Positions 35,843 to 44,482 of a stretch of DNA of 64,000 nt are shown here, piece after piece. How positions within the stretch are numbered: the stretch's first letter is position 1; each line of letters begins with the position of its first letter. The stretch comes from Gammaproteobacteria bacterium UBA7310 (GTDB taxonomy: Bacteria; Pseudomonadota; Gammaproteobacteria; Pseudomonadales; Ketobacteraceae): contig DKQK01000007.1 in NCBI GenBank assembly GCA_002471665.1, positions 1 to 64,000 on the forward strand. The letters run 5' to 3'. The position numbers and the translations under genes were made by a program. The notes under the pieces are model-generated. The model ran no database searches. It had not been told where the DNA came from and worked only from the letters and a program-made list of their open reading frames with translations.

Positions 35843-37602
35843 CAGGCGATCTCCTGTTGTTCCTGCCGCACTGCACTGCGCAGAGGGTTGCTTATGTCGG
35901 TTCCCAGAATGGGTAGCGGCCGTTGTGCCCGATCGGCATAGCCTTCAATAAATCGCACCCGGTTTATACACACCTTTTTGATGTTGGGGGTGAGCAGATC
36001 GAATAATCGAAAGCGCTCATGCAGCTGAGGGTACGCCCGCTGATATTCGGCAATCGAAAGCGCCAGCGTTGCGTAAAACGCTGTTTCCGACAGCAGGTTC
36101 TGCTCCTGCAGCAATGCGGAAAGGTAGCGCAGCACCGTCACAAAATGACCGGTCTGTAAATCATGGATCAGGTATTCGGGCGGCAATCGGGTCAGGGTTG
36201 CCCGCACGTCTTGCGGCAGCAATTGCAACTCGGCAAACGGTTGATCCACCAGCCGCAGATCCCCTTGCAGATCCTTGATGGCCAACCGCTTCGGTACGCC
36301 GTTTTCGGTAATCAGCGTCAGGTTCTGACCATGGGCAACCAGGCCCACTCCGTACTGACACATCAGGTGATACAGTGGCACCACTACCACATCGAACAAC
36401 TTCCGCAGCCATTGCCGCGGCGGCAGCCCGGATTCAGCGATCACATGCTTTACCACGGCGTCGCCCTGATTATCCTGCTGTAAAAAGCCGGCCATTAACA
36501 TGGCGCGCTCGTCACCATGCAGGTTTTTTTGTACGCTGTCGCGCCAGATAACACCCAGCATTTCCTGATAACGGTAAGGAGCCCCTTGCACCTGCCGATA
36601 GTCAGGATGGGCACAGGTGATGCCCACCGGCTCCCGTAATACCAGCGTGCCGCGATCATACAGCAACGGATCAGTCCGGCAGCGCTCGTCCAACCACGCA
36701 GACAAGCGGGCGCCCACTGCAATGTAGTGGCCGGGTATGCCCCGGTAACAGGAAGTGTTGAGTATGGTCAGCGGCAACTTGACATTGGGGGCCTGGGGAA
36801 AATCCAGATTGGCCAGTGTCCTTATGGATTGCAGCGGCAGATAGCGACAGCCGGCTTCACCCAGATCGACCAGCTCACCACGGGCAATCCACGCCTGGAA
36901 ATGAATACGAATTTTATGCTGCCACTGCCATGGGTGCACCGGCAGCAAAATCCACTCTCCATTCAGACAGTCCACCCGGCTGCGCAGGGATTGATACTCC
37001 GCCGCAGACATGGCACTTTTGATCACCCCATCCAGGTCGCTGTCCTGTTCCAGCCCCACCACGCAGTGCGGTCTGGCAACCGCCACCCAACGCAACCGCA
37101 GGGGCTGATTGTACTCTGGTGCATAACGCGCCAGTTCATCGGCGCCCCAACCCAGGCGGCCTTTATTCAACACCGCTTTAGGGTGGCCATCCAGGTAGGG
37201 TTGCATGACATCCACATCCATCTGCGCCATCTGCCGGGCACTGACCGATTGGCGCAACCACCAGGACTGCAGATCACCCTGCAGGGTTTGCGCGCATTCC
37301 TCCAGCAGATTGGCCAGCACAATATCGTCCATACCCAGTTCACCCTGGGCATCAATAAAAAACTGGGCTGCACTGTCCACCGGTTTACCATTACGCATGA
37401 GCGATTCCGCATTGAGTCGCAACTGTCCCCACAGACTCTGCCAGGCAAAAAAGCGGTAGCGGGCACCGGAGGCCAGGTTCAAAGTCCAGCAGTCGGCGCC
37501 GCCTTCCGGTACCAGGCATTCCTCATACTGCAGTTCACTGATGCATTTCGCTACCAGCACGCGGTTTACGTGCTGCCATAGGGCCTGTTGTGTCATCATC
37601 AT
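35842..37602 (-). CDS. iucC: Aerobactin synthase IucC (NIS synthetase)
   Basis: A 586-residue NRPS-independent siderophore synthetase. It joins the second N6-acetyl-N6-hydroxylysine to the citryl intermediate made by IucA. The ATP/citrate site motif is DGHPKAVLNKGRLGWG, then PVHPWQWQHKI, NTSCYRGIPGHYIA, YRYQEMLGVIWR and DLQTGHFVTVLRYLS, each closely matching E. coli IucC. Three consecutive ATG codons begin the frame behind GGAGG, and the second or third has better spacing. It is 13 bp downstream of iucB. Confidence 0.95.
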   Translation of the reverse strand: MMMTQQALWQHVNRVLVAKCISELQYEECLVPEGGADCWTLNLASGARYRFFAWQSLWGQLRLNAESLMRNGKPVDSAAQFFIDAQGELGMDDIVLANLLEECAQTLQGDLQSWWLRQSVSARQMAQMDVDVMQPYLDGHPKAVLNKGRLGWGADELARYAPEYNQPLRLRWVAVARPHCVVGLEQDSDLDGVIKSAMSAAEYQSLRSRVDCLNGEWILLPVHPWQWQHKIRIHFQAWIARGELVDLGEAGCRYLPLQSIRTLANLDFPQAPNVKLPLTILNTSCYRGIPGHYIAVGARLSAWLDERCRTDPLLYDRGTLVLREPVGITCAHPDYRQVQGAPYRYQEMLGVIWRDSVQKNLHGDERAMLMAGFLQQDNQGDAVVKHVIAESGLPPRQWLRKLFDVVVVPLYHLMCQYGVGLVAHGQNLTLITENGVPKRLAIKDLQGDLRLVDQPFAELQLLPQDVRATLTRLPPEYLIHDLQTGHFVTVLRYLSALLQEQNLLSETAFYATLALSIAEYQRAYPQLHERFRLFDLLTPNIKKVCINRVRFIEGYADRAQRPLPILGTDISNPLRSAVRQEQQEIA

Positions 37603-37615
37603 GTTGCCTCCGTCC

Positions 37616-38677
37616 TTATGGCAAAGGGATCAACTCAAAAAAACGTTCCCGGGTACATTCCAGTAACGCAGCCCGTTTATGGGGAAAATCGAACTCCTTC
37701 AGATTGTGGAAGGCCGGAATGGTGGCCAGATGTTTCAGCAGCGCCTTGTTGTCCGCCCGCGGCTCACCCATCACCCGCTGTGTGCGGGGGTCATCCAAAA
37801 ACAGAAAATGGGTCAGCCCGGTAACCCATGCGGTAAAGTAACGGGTGCCGAGAAAATTCACGTCGCCCACCAGCACATGCAGCCCGCGATCAAAATCCCC
37901 CGCGTCGTAATAGGGGCCCAGACGGTCCTCCCGGGTCCAGTACAACTCGAAATAACCAAACGGCACATCATCGAAACAACCAAAGACAGAAAAAATATGT
38001 TGGTCCGCCTGCCGCTGTTGCAGATACTGTTGCAATTCCGCTTTGGGCAGGCCCAACTCCCAGATCGGGGCGACTCTCGGCTGATTCATCCAATCGTGAA
38101 ACAGATCCAGATCGTTCACCGGATGCACCACTCTGAAGCTCAGGGTTTGTTTCAGTTCGGGAATATAGCGACGATAAAACGCACCCTGTTCCGGCTGAGG
38201 TGGACGCCTGGGATGCCGCACCGCATTGGTAACGTGCCAGCAGGCAGGCTCCGGATAGACGCAACCTTTGTCCAGCCACAATTCCGGCCATTGATAAAAA
38301 ACCCCGCGTTCAATCCAGTCATCCCGCAACATGCCTGCCGGTAACAGCGCACCGCAATCGCGCTGCCCCACACCGATACGCTGAACGCTGTGATGGCGGG
38401 CAAATACCAGATCCAGAATCAACAACAACGCCAACCGGCTGCGCCGGGCATCCTCTCGGCGGGCCGCCACATGCCAGTTTCGCATCAGCAGCGCCTGCTC
38501 ACCGTCACGATTGAACTCCACCACCAAAGACAACTGATCGCTATCCAGCACCGCCCTCAGTTCGGCAACGCCGTGTTCCAGTAACATACTGGTTCTACCC
38601 AGCGCGGGCAGATCGAAGTGCCAGGCCTGAAAACCGGTTTCAGTCTGGATTTCCGTGTTGATGAATTGGCTGGTCAT
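37616..38677 (-). CDS. iucB: N6-hydroxylysine O-acetyltransferase IucB
   Basis: A 353-residue GNAT enzyme that acetylates N6-hydroxylysine in aerobactin synthesis. The C-terminal domain is very close to E. coli IucB: GCFDDVPFGYFELYWTRED, FDRGLHVLVGDVNFLG, LTHFLFLDDPRTQRVMGEPR and KEFDFPHKRAALL. The protein is about 40 residues longer than E. coli IucB (315), the extra being N-terminal. The start at 38677 has AGGAA ahead of it, and the frame to 38809 runs into iucA and is rejected. Confidence 0.95.
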   Translation of the reverse strand: MTSQFINTEIQTETGFQAWHFDLPALGRTSMLLEHGVAELRAVLDSDQLSLVVEFNRDGEQALLMRNWHVAARREDARRSRLALLLILDLVFARHHSVQRIGVGQRDCGALLPAGMLRDDWIERGVFYQWPELWLDKGCVYPEPACWHVTNAVRHPRRPPQPEQGAFYRRYIPELKQTLSFRVVHPVNDLDLFHDWMNQPRVAPIWELGLPKAELQQYLQQRQADQHIFSVFGCFDDVPFGYFELYWTREDRLGPYYDAGDFDRGLHVLVGDVNFLGTRYFTAWVTGLTHFLFLDDPRTQRVMGEPRADNKALLKHLATIPAFHNLKEFDFPHKRAALLECTRERFFELIPLP

Positions 38678-38705
38678 AATAATTCCTATTGGTTCTCCAA
38701 GGTCT

Positions 38706-40514
38706 CTAGCACACCAGGGTGGCCTGCAGCTTCGGTGCAGCATCCATGATGGCCACCGGGTTGTGCACCGCACGATAAAGGGCAACGGGGTCTGCCAGGG
38801 TGTTCTCATTCATATCCGCCAACGAGCAGATAAAATTCCCTTTTTGCCACAAAGCATCCGCCTCCAGCAGGGTGCGGATAAAACTCTGATCCTGCCGTTG
38901 CCGGGTCAAGTGCTGCTGGAAGAAATCACGCAACTGGGCAATGAGTTCAGACTCGTCGATTAAACCATCGGCCCCCATGGCACCGATGACACCGAAGGTT
39001 GAATTGATAATGAGGTAGTAGGCGAACAATTTGTTGGCCATGTCATTATCGATCTGATTGTCCGCCGATTCCCCCAGCGCGTTGTGATCGAGCTTGAACA
39101 GGCGCGCGCCCACCGCGCTGAATCCGGTGCCCTGGCAATCACGAAAATAGCCGCACACCGGTAAACCATTCTGCAATCCCAGCACAATGTTCTGTTGATG
39201 GGCGCCAAACAACATGCCGTAATCCGCCTGCGCCAACAGCAACGGCTTCACCGCCACATCAAGATAGGCGGCAAACCAGCGGCGCGCCGCCTGCGCAAGA
39301 TCCCAACGCCGGTGAAACGCCAGTGCCCGCACCTGCTCCGCCAGACGACTGCCCTGTTGCAGGGGATGATCCTGGGTCAGGGTGGCCAGTACGTTGTATT
39401 GCATACCGCTCTGCTCGCGAATCGGGTTATCCCGAAACACCATCATGGATTCCAGCACCTGGTTGCCCTCGTCATCCAACAGGCACAAATACGCCGGCTC
39501 CTGCATGATGCTGAACTGGCTGAAACGTTTGACAAACTGCTTGCCGGTGGCGGTTGCCAGCACTTTGCTGATCAGACAACCGCGCTCGGCTTCCGCTGGC
39601 TGCAGGTGTCTGACCGAGTTGGTAAGGCGCACACTGAGAGAGAACTTGAGCATGTAGGGTGCGTGTTCCGCATAGATGGAGCGCATGGATGACGTGGCAT
39701 GCCAGCTCTGCCCCTGTTGCGGCAGGGCAATAATGTGCTTGTCGGCAAAAGCCCGGCGTAATGCCGGCAGCTTCTGTAATTTACGCAGTTGCCAGGGGTG
39801 AGCCGGGATCAGGGCATATCCACCGGGCACCTGGGCATAATCGCTGGTGAGTGATGGATCGGCATCAATCAGTTGCTGCACCCGTTGCCGCAACGTCACG
39901 CTGTCTGCGCTGTGATAGTGAAGGTATTGTTTGCGCACCAGCATCCAGGCCAACGCAAAACCACTGCCCCCTTCAGGGCCATATTGCACCGCTTCGGTGA
40001 GCGTCATGGGCTGGCGGACTTTGGGGGCCGGGTGCACCGAATGCCCCACCAGCAACGCCTGCTCGGCCTCGCGAAAACTCAGAGGCGAGGCAAAGAGTTT
40101 GTCGATTTCCTTGTCACGCAGCGCCAACAGCAGCTCAAGATTGCGATGGCTCTCTATGATGCGTTCCAGAAACCGGGCCATGGCGCCGATGGTGCCATTG
40201 GTCTGCAGGGCGGCGTTTTCCACCAGCATTTTTGCCAGACACAGAAACCTGACGTGGCGGCAATGGCCGTTGTCCACAAACTCGCAGCGGGCCGGCATAC
40301 TAAACCGATGGCGGCCACACTGGGACCAGTACTGCACCCCCACCCACAATGTCTGCCGCCCCATGGGAATAATCAGTACCTGGGCCGGGAAGCCCGCTGC
40401 CTGCCACGGTTCCGGGCTGGTTCCCACACGCCAGTCATCAAACTCCCTGACGTAGGCATTCAAAAAGCAATTGGTGGAAAGGTAATCTGCCGCTTCGGAA
40501 ATAGAAGTATCCAT
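38706..40514 (-). CDS. iucA: N2-citryl-N6-acetyl-N6-hydroxylysine synthase IucA (NIS synthetase)
   Basis: A 602-residue NIS synthetase that joins the first acetyl-hydroxylysine to citrate. EQALLVGHSVHPAPKVRQP, LIPAHPWQLRKL, HATSSMRSIYAEHAPYMLK, LTNSVRHLQPAEAERG and FGAHQQNIVLG match E. coli IucA block by block. The start at 40514 (MDTSISEAADYLSTNCFLNA) matches the family N-terminus. The frame to 40580 crosses the Fur-box candidate and is not used. First gene of iucA-iucB-iucC-iucD plus the small unknown gene. Confidence 0.95.
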   Translation of the reverse strand: MDTSISEAADYLSTNCFLNAYVREFDDWRVGTSPEPWQAAGFPAQVLIIPMGRQTLWVGVQYWSQCGRHRFSMPARCEFVDNGHCRHVRFLCLAKMLVENAALQTNGTIGAMARFLERIIESHRNLELLLALRDKEIDKLFASPLSFREAEQALLVGHSVHPAPKVRQPMTLTEAVQYGPEGGSGFALAWMLVRKQYLHYHSADSVTLRQRVQQLIDADPSLTSDYAQVPGGYALIPAHPWQLRKLQKLPALRRAFADKHIIALPQQGQSWHATSSMRSIYAEHAPYMLKFSLSVRLTNSVRHLQPAEAERGCLISKVLATATGKQFVKRFSQFSIMQEPAYLCLLDDEGNQVLESMMVFRDNPIREQSGMQYNVLATLTQDHPLQQGSRLAEQVRALAFHRRWDLAQAARRWFAAYLDVAVKPLLLAQADYGMLFGAHQQNIVLGLQNGLPVCGYFRDCQGTGFSAVGARLFKLDHNALGESADNQIDNDMANKLFAYYLIINSTFGVIGAMGADGLIDESELIAQLRDFFQQHLTRQRQDQSFIRTLLEADALWQKGNFICSLADMNENTLADPVALYRAVHNPVAIMDAAPKLQATLVC

Positions 40515-40572
40515 GACTATCGACCCGCTGTGATATTTTACGGGGCTAAGATATCGTGTATCATTCGCAAAT

Positions 40573-40591
40573 GCAAACAATTCTCATTACA
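40573..40591. promoter_or_regulatory. Fur box candidate between iucA and the exporter
   Basis: The 19 bases on the minus strand read TGTAATGAGAATTGTTTGC, matching 12 of 19 positions of the classical Fur consensus, including the AATGAGAAT core common in pseudomonads. It is placed 59 bp before iucA and 24 bp before the MFS start, so one site could repress both directions. Confidence 0.7.
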
Positions 40592-40614
40592 AAAGACTTC
40601 GGTGTAAGAATCCA

Positions 40615-41793
40615 TTGAATAACCACAAGATCAGTTGGGCGGTGAGCCCCATGGGCCTGGGCCAATCCGCCCTGCTGGTGTTTCTTCCGCTGCTGGTGGA
40701 ACTGACGGCGCTTGGCTACAGCCAGTGGGCACAACTGTTCGCAGTGGGCATGGCCACCTATGTGATGGGCAGCCTGGCCTGGCCGTTGCTGTTGCCCATA
40801 CTGGGTCACCGCCGTTGCCTGCTGCTGGGTCTGGGGGGATACGCCGTCAGTGCGCTGCTGTTCACCCTGGTGCTGTGGCTGCACACAACCCAGCAGATCG
40901 ATCAGAGCCAGGGCTACTGGGGGTTCAGCATGAGCCGCCTGCTCTATGGTGCCTTCGCCTCGGCGCTGTTGCCGGTGGTGCAAAGTTGGAGTGCTGAGAT
41001 CACCGCACCGGAACAGCGTTTACAGGCGTTCAGCCGCATCAGTCTGCAACTGGCGGCATCCCGCGCCCTGGGTCCGGTGCTGGCCGCCGGGTTGAGTTGG
41101 CTGCACTGGATTCTGTTACCCCTGCTGCTGGCCCTGTGGCCCCTGCTGCTGGCCCTGCTGTTGTTTCCGTATCCCGCCCCGGCCAGCACAAAACCGCGGT
41201 TACCCTGGCAACGATCCGTATTGGGCATGATGCCTCCGGCCTGGCTGGGCCTGATCGCACTGCTGACCACTGCGTTTGCCAGCAGCCTGCAGTTTCAACT
41301 GAGCCCGGCCCTACAGGCGCTGACCGCAGCCGACCCGGAGCAGCTGAGCCTGCTGCTGGCCGCACTCATGCTGGCGGCGGCGGTGCTGGGGGTGGCGGCA
41401 CACAAGCTGCAAATCCGACAACCACCCCACAACCCCCAGATTCGCCAACTGTGGATTGCCTTGCTGCTGGGGGTCAGTGCAATCGCCCTGCTCAGTACGC
41501 ACAACCCCTGGTGGTTCGCCGCCATCACACTGATCATGAGTACGGCGCTGGCCTGGTTAACCCCCCTCTACAGCACACAACTTTCATTGCACGCCCACGA
41601 GCAGCATCTGGTGGCCGGGCAACTGGGCATCACCCATATCAGCGGGCACCTGCTGGGCCTGTCCATTACCGCCCTGGCGTTAGAACAATCCCTGAGCTGC
41701 GTTTACATCTGGCTGGTGATGCTGGGTGCCTTACTGGCGGTGACCAGCTTGTCGTATCGCCCCCAATGTGGCGCAACACAACCTGTCCGATAG
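40615..41793 (+). CDS. MFS transporter, probable aerobactin exporter (ShiF/IucP-like)
   Basis: A 392-residue protein with about 12 membrane helices and no large soluble domain. An R-X-G-like loop (GHRRCLLLG) between helices 2 and 3 and SRLLYGAFASALLPVVQSW are MFS features. It is divergent from iucA across a shared Fur-box candidate, the same placement as shiF beside iucABCD in enterobacterial aerobactin loci, so export of the siderophore is the likely role. The start is a TTG at 40615 with no strong ribosome binding site. The ATG at 40651 would cut into the first helix. Confidence 0.85.
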   Translation: MNNHKISWAVSPMGLGQSALLVFLPLLVELTALGYSQWAQLFAVGMATYVMGSLAWPLLLPILGHRRCLLLGLGGYAVSALLFTLVLWLHTTQQIDQSQGYWGFSMSRLLYGAFASALLPVVQSWSAEITAPEQRLQAFSRISLQLAASRALGPVLAAGLSWLHWILLPLLLALWPLLLALLLFPYPAPASTKPRLPWQRSVLGMMPPAWLGLIALLTTAFASSLQFQLSPALQALTAADPEQLSLLLAALMLAAAVLGVAAHKLQIRQPPHNPQIRQLWIALLLGVSAIALLSTHNPWWFAAITLIMSTALAWLTPLYSTQLSLHAHEQHLVAGQLGITHISGHLLGLSITALALEQSLSCVYIWLVMLGALLAVTSLSYRPQCGATQPVR

Positions 41794-41856
41794 ACGGCGT
41801 GGGGCGCCATCTGGTACAACTCTGGAACTTGTTAACTCTTTGTCTGTCAGCAGGAT

Positions 41857-43704
41857 ATGTGTATGTCGCGTGTGTTGGTTGCTTTGCTATTGCTTGCTCT
41901 GGGGGGAGCCGCCGGCCTGCTGCTCTCAACAAAATTTCAGCTTGGCGCCGAGGGCCTGCAGTACCGCCCCGTACAACGCTTTGCCGACGGTGGTATCTAC
42001 GCCGGCCCCCTGGACGCCGACGGGCTGGCCACCGGCAGCGGCAGCATGGTCTGGCCCAATGGGGATCGTTATGAAGGGGAGTTCCATCGCGGCATGATGC
42101 AGGGCAACGGCAGGTTGACCACCCCCTATGGCTTTCGCTACCAGGGGGAATTTGCGCAAGGCCAGCCACACGGCCGGGGCACCATGGAGTTTACCGACGG
42201 TGCGATCTACATCGGGGCGGTGGAACAGGGCAACATGCAGGGCCAGGGCACGCTGACCTACGCCAACGGCAACCTCTACGAGGGGGAGTTCAAACTCAAT
42301 GTGCAGGATGGCAGTGGCACCTGGATAGTGCAAAATAACCACACCTATCGCGGCCAGCTGAAGAACGCGCTGTACCATGGTCGGGGCGACATCACCTACA
42401 CCACCGGTGATCGTTACACCGGGCAGTTCCACGAAGGCAGCTACCACGGCGCCGGCCGATTTGTGACGGCACTGGGGGATGCCTACGATGGTGAGTTCAG
42501 CAACAACGTTTTTAGCGGCAAAGGGGTCATCACCTCTGCCGACGGTTCCACTTACGTGGGCGAGGTCAAAGACTGGATGGCCCACGGCAACGGTATCAAA
42601 ACCGACCCCGAAGGCAATCAGTATATCGGCCAATTTGCCAACGGCATGCTGCAGGGCGAAGGCGAGTACGTGGGCGCCGACGGGGAACGTTATCAGGGTC
42701 ATTTTGAGTATGGCCAATATTCCGGGGCGGGTGAACTGTGGACGGCGGCAGGGGACCACTACCGGGGAGAGTTCGCCTATGGCACTCAACATGGCACGGG
42801 GGAATGGGTCTCCGCGCAGGGGGAGCGCTATCAGGGGCAATGGCGCCGGGGTCAACTGATCTCGGCCCAAGGCGACATCACCATTCACAAACCCGAAAGC
42901 ATTGTTGAGCACGCGTTATATCAACAGGTTCCCATGCTGGAGGCTGCTCTCGCCAAGGTCACCGCAGGCCGGGATGATCGCATTGAACTGTTCACCCTGG
43001 CCATCGCGCCCTATGGTTCGGAAGAGGTGTTCAACCGCGAAATCAATTATATCGAGCAGGATTTTCACGCCCGTTTCGGCAATGGAGAGCATTCCATTTT
43101 CTTAAGCAACAGCCGGCGCACACTGGATCAACACCCCTTGGCCACCCTCACCAGCGTAGAGAAGAGCCTGTCCACCTTGGCAGGCCATATGAATCCCGGA
43201 GAAGACATTCTGTTTCTGTACATCAGCAGTCACGGCTCACCGGATAAAACCATTGCCTTTGAACAGCCCGGCCTTGCCATGGAAGATCTGTCGGCACAGG
43301 CCCTCAGCACCATGCTGGAGCAGTCCGGCATCAAATGGCGGGTGATTGTGTTGTCGGCCTGCTATTCCGGTGGTTTCATCGATGCCCTGCAGAATGATCA
43401 CACCCTGGTGATCACGGCCGCTGCCGCCGACAAGCCATCCTTTGGTTGCGCCGACAATAACGACTTCACCTACTTTGGCGAAGCCTACTTCAAGGAAGCC
43501 CTGCCCAGAAGCACTGGTTTTGTGGAGGCCTTTAGTGTGGCCGAAAGCATTATTAAAGATTGGGAAGCCCGGGAGCAAAAAGATCATTCCCATCCGCAAA
43601 TCGCCCACGGCAACGCCATTCTTGAACAACTGGAAAAATGGCGCGCCCAGCCGGCCGCCAGCGGCCAGAGCCTGAGCGCTTTGCCCGCGATCACTGATCG
43701 ATGA
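41857..43704 (+). CDS. Exported MORN-repeat protein fused to a C13/caspase-like cysteine protease
   Basis: A 615-residue protein. An N-terminal hydrophobic helix (VLVALLLLALGGAAGLLL) exports or anchors it. About 12 MORN repeats of 23 residues follow (about 46-330), of the type RYEGEFHRGMMQGNGRLTTPYG. The C-terminal domain (about 355-590) has a catalytic His at residue 459 (FLYISSHGSPDK) and Cys at 502 (IVLSACYSGGFIDAL), the clan CD dyad, with most resemblance to peptidase C13 (legumain/GPI8 group). The substrate is unknown, and MORN repeats might bind lipid or peptidoglycan. It starts 63 bp after the exporter gene and overlaps the end of the convergent DUF2149 gene by 14 bp. Confidence 0.88.
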   Translation: MCMSRVLVALLLLALGGAAGLLLSTKFQLGAEGLQYRPVQRFADGGIYAGPLDADGLATGSGSMVWPNGDRYEGEFHRGMMQGNGRLTTPYGFRYQGEFAQGQPHGRGTMEFTDGAIYIGAVEQGNMQGQGTLTYANGNLYEGEFKLNVQDGSGTWIVQNNHTYRGQLKNALYHGRGDITYTTGDRYTGQFHEGSYHGAGRFVTALGDAYDGEFSNNVFSGKGVITSADGSTYVGEVKDWMAHGNGIKTDPEGNQYIGQFANGMLQGEGEYVGADGERYQGHFEYGQYSGAGELWTAAGDHYRGEFAYGTQHGTGEWVSAQGERYQGQWRRGQLISAQGDITIHKPESIVEHALYQQVPMLEAALAKVTAGRDDRIELFTLAIAPYGSEEVFNREINYIEQDFHARFGNGEHSIFLSNSRRTLDQHPLATLTSVEKSLSTLAGHMNPGEDILFLYISSHGSPDKTIAFEQPGLAMEDLSAQALSTMLEQSGIKWRVIVLSACYSGGFIDALQNDHTLVITAAAADKPSFGCADNNDFTYFGEAYFKEALPRSTGFVEAFSVAESIIKDWEAREQKDHSHPQIAHGNAILEQLEKWRAQPAASGQSLSALPAITDR

Positions 43705-44023
43705 GAATCAGTTTCCCGGTTTTTGCATCCCGGTACACGGTGCCCACGCTTTCCATGCCCTGGGCCGCGGAGCCCTGCCCGGAAAGGGTGTCCGGTAGCT
43801 CCAGCAATTCTTTGCCGGTGGTGACTTCCACCGGCTCCAGGGAAAAGTGCTGACGTAATTCCTGACTTTGCGTAATCAGCGCGATCAACAAACCCAAAGC
43901 AAACACCAGCATCACATCCATGATGTTGGCGAAGCCGGACAGGGGATCGGTGTCCTCTTGCTGAAAACGTCCGCCATTGAGCAACTGACGTTTCGCCGCA
44001 GGGGTGGAAGGGGTGTTATCCAT
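43691..44023 (-). CDS. DUF2149 protein with ExbD/TolR-like membrane helix
   Basis: A 110-residue protein with a short cytoplasmic N-terminus, one membrane helix (FANIMDVMLVFALGLLIALI, about 29-48) and a small periplasmic part. The helix has an Asp near its cytoplasmic end followed by V-M-L, which is the layout of the proton-path Asp in ExbD (Asp25), TolR and MotB. The length fits a short ExbD-like protein without the usual C-terminal domain. It overlaps the ExbB/TolQ-like gene by 8 bp. DUF2149 genes are known next to MotA/TolQ/ExbB and CobN-like genes. The start at 44023 is chosen because upstream residues lie inside the previous gene. Confidence 0.85.
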   Translation of the reverse strand: MDNTPSTPAAKRQLLNGGRFQQEDTDPLSGFANIMDVMLVFALGLLIALITQSQELRQHFSLEPVEVTTGKELLELPDTLSGQGSAAQGMESVGTVYRDAKTGKLILIDQ

Positions 44024-44465
44024 GCTGCTGCCCCTGTTCCAGTGTCTGCATGGCCTGTTCATACCAGCGGCGCCGGACGCGGCCCAGCCCATATCCCAGC
44101 AGGCCGATCAACAAACCCAGCACCGTGGTGTCAAACGCCACCGTCATGGCAGTGGCAAGGATTTCAATATCGCCGCTGCCCAGGGCGGACAATCCCGGCC
44201 CCAGGGGAATCAGTGTTCCCATCAAACCCAGTATGGGGCCGCTGCGGGCCAGCAGGTCCACCCGTTCCAAACGGCGCACCGCATAGTGTTCAAAGGGCCG
44301 CAAGCCTGCCCCCTGTTGACGGGACAAGGCCCCCAGTTTTTCAGCCAGCGCGATGCCGCTTTCCCACAGCACGGCCACCACGCACAATGCCAGGCCGATC
44401 AACACCGGATAAAGAAGCCAGCCCACCACATGATGCAGAATCCCCAACACCAAACCATGAATCAT
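44016..44465 (-). CDS. MotA/TolQ/ExbB-type proton channel family protein
   Basis: A 149-residue membrane protein. A first helix (VVGWLLYPVLIGLALCVVAVLW) is followed by a cytoplasmic loop and two further helices, SGPILGLMGTLIPLGPGL and ATAMTVAFDTTVLGLLIGLLGYG, which match the conserved ExbB/TolQ pair (the G-X-L-G-T-L and A-F-X-T-T-X-X-G-L blocks). A short basic C-terminus follows. It should form the stator-like pentamer driven by proton flow with the DUF2149 protein. GAGGG precedes the ATG at 44465. It lies 17 bp after the chelatase gene. Confidence 0.9.
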   Translation of the reverse strand: MIHGLVLGILHHVVGWLLYPVLIGLALCVVAVLWESGIALAEKLGALSRQQGAGLRPFEHYAVRRLERVDLLARSGPILGLMGTLIPLGPGLSALGSGDIEILATAMTVAFDTTVLGLLIGLLGYGLGRVRRRWYEQAMQTLEQGQQHG

Positions 44466-44482
44466 AGTATTACCCTCGTTAA

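Noticed and set aside
41097..42074. 325-codon plus-strand frame overlapping the exporter and MORN genes
   Set aside because: It lies in another frame of two well supported genes and has no recognised motif.
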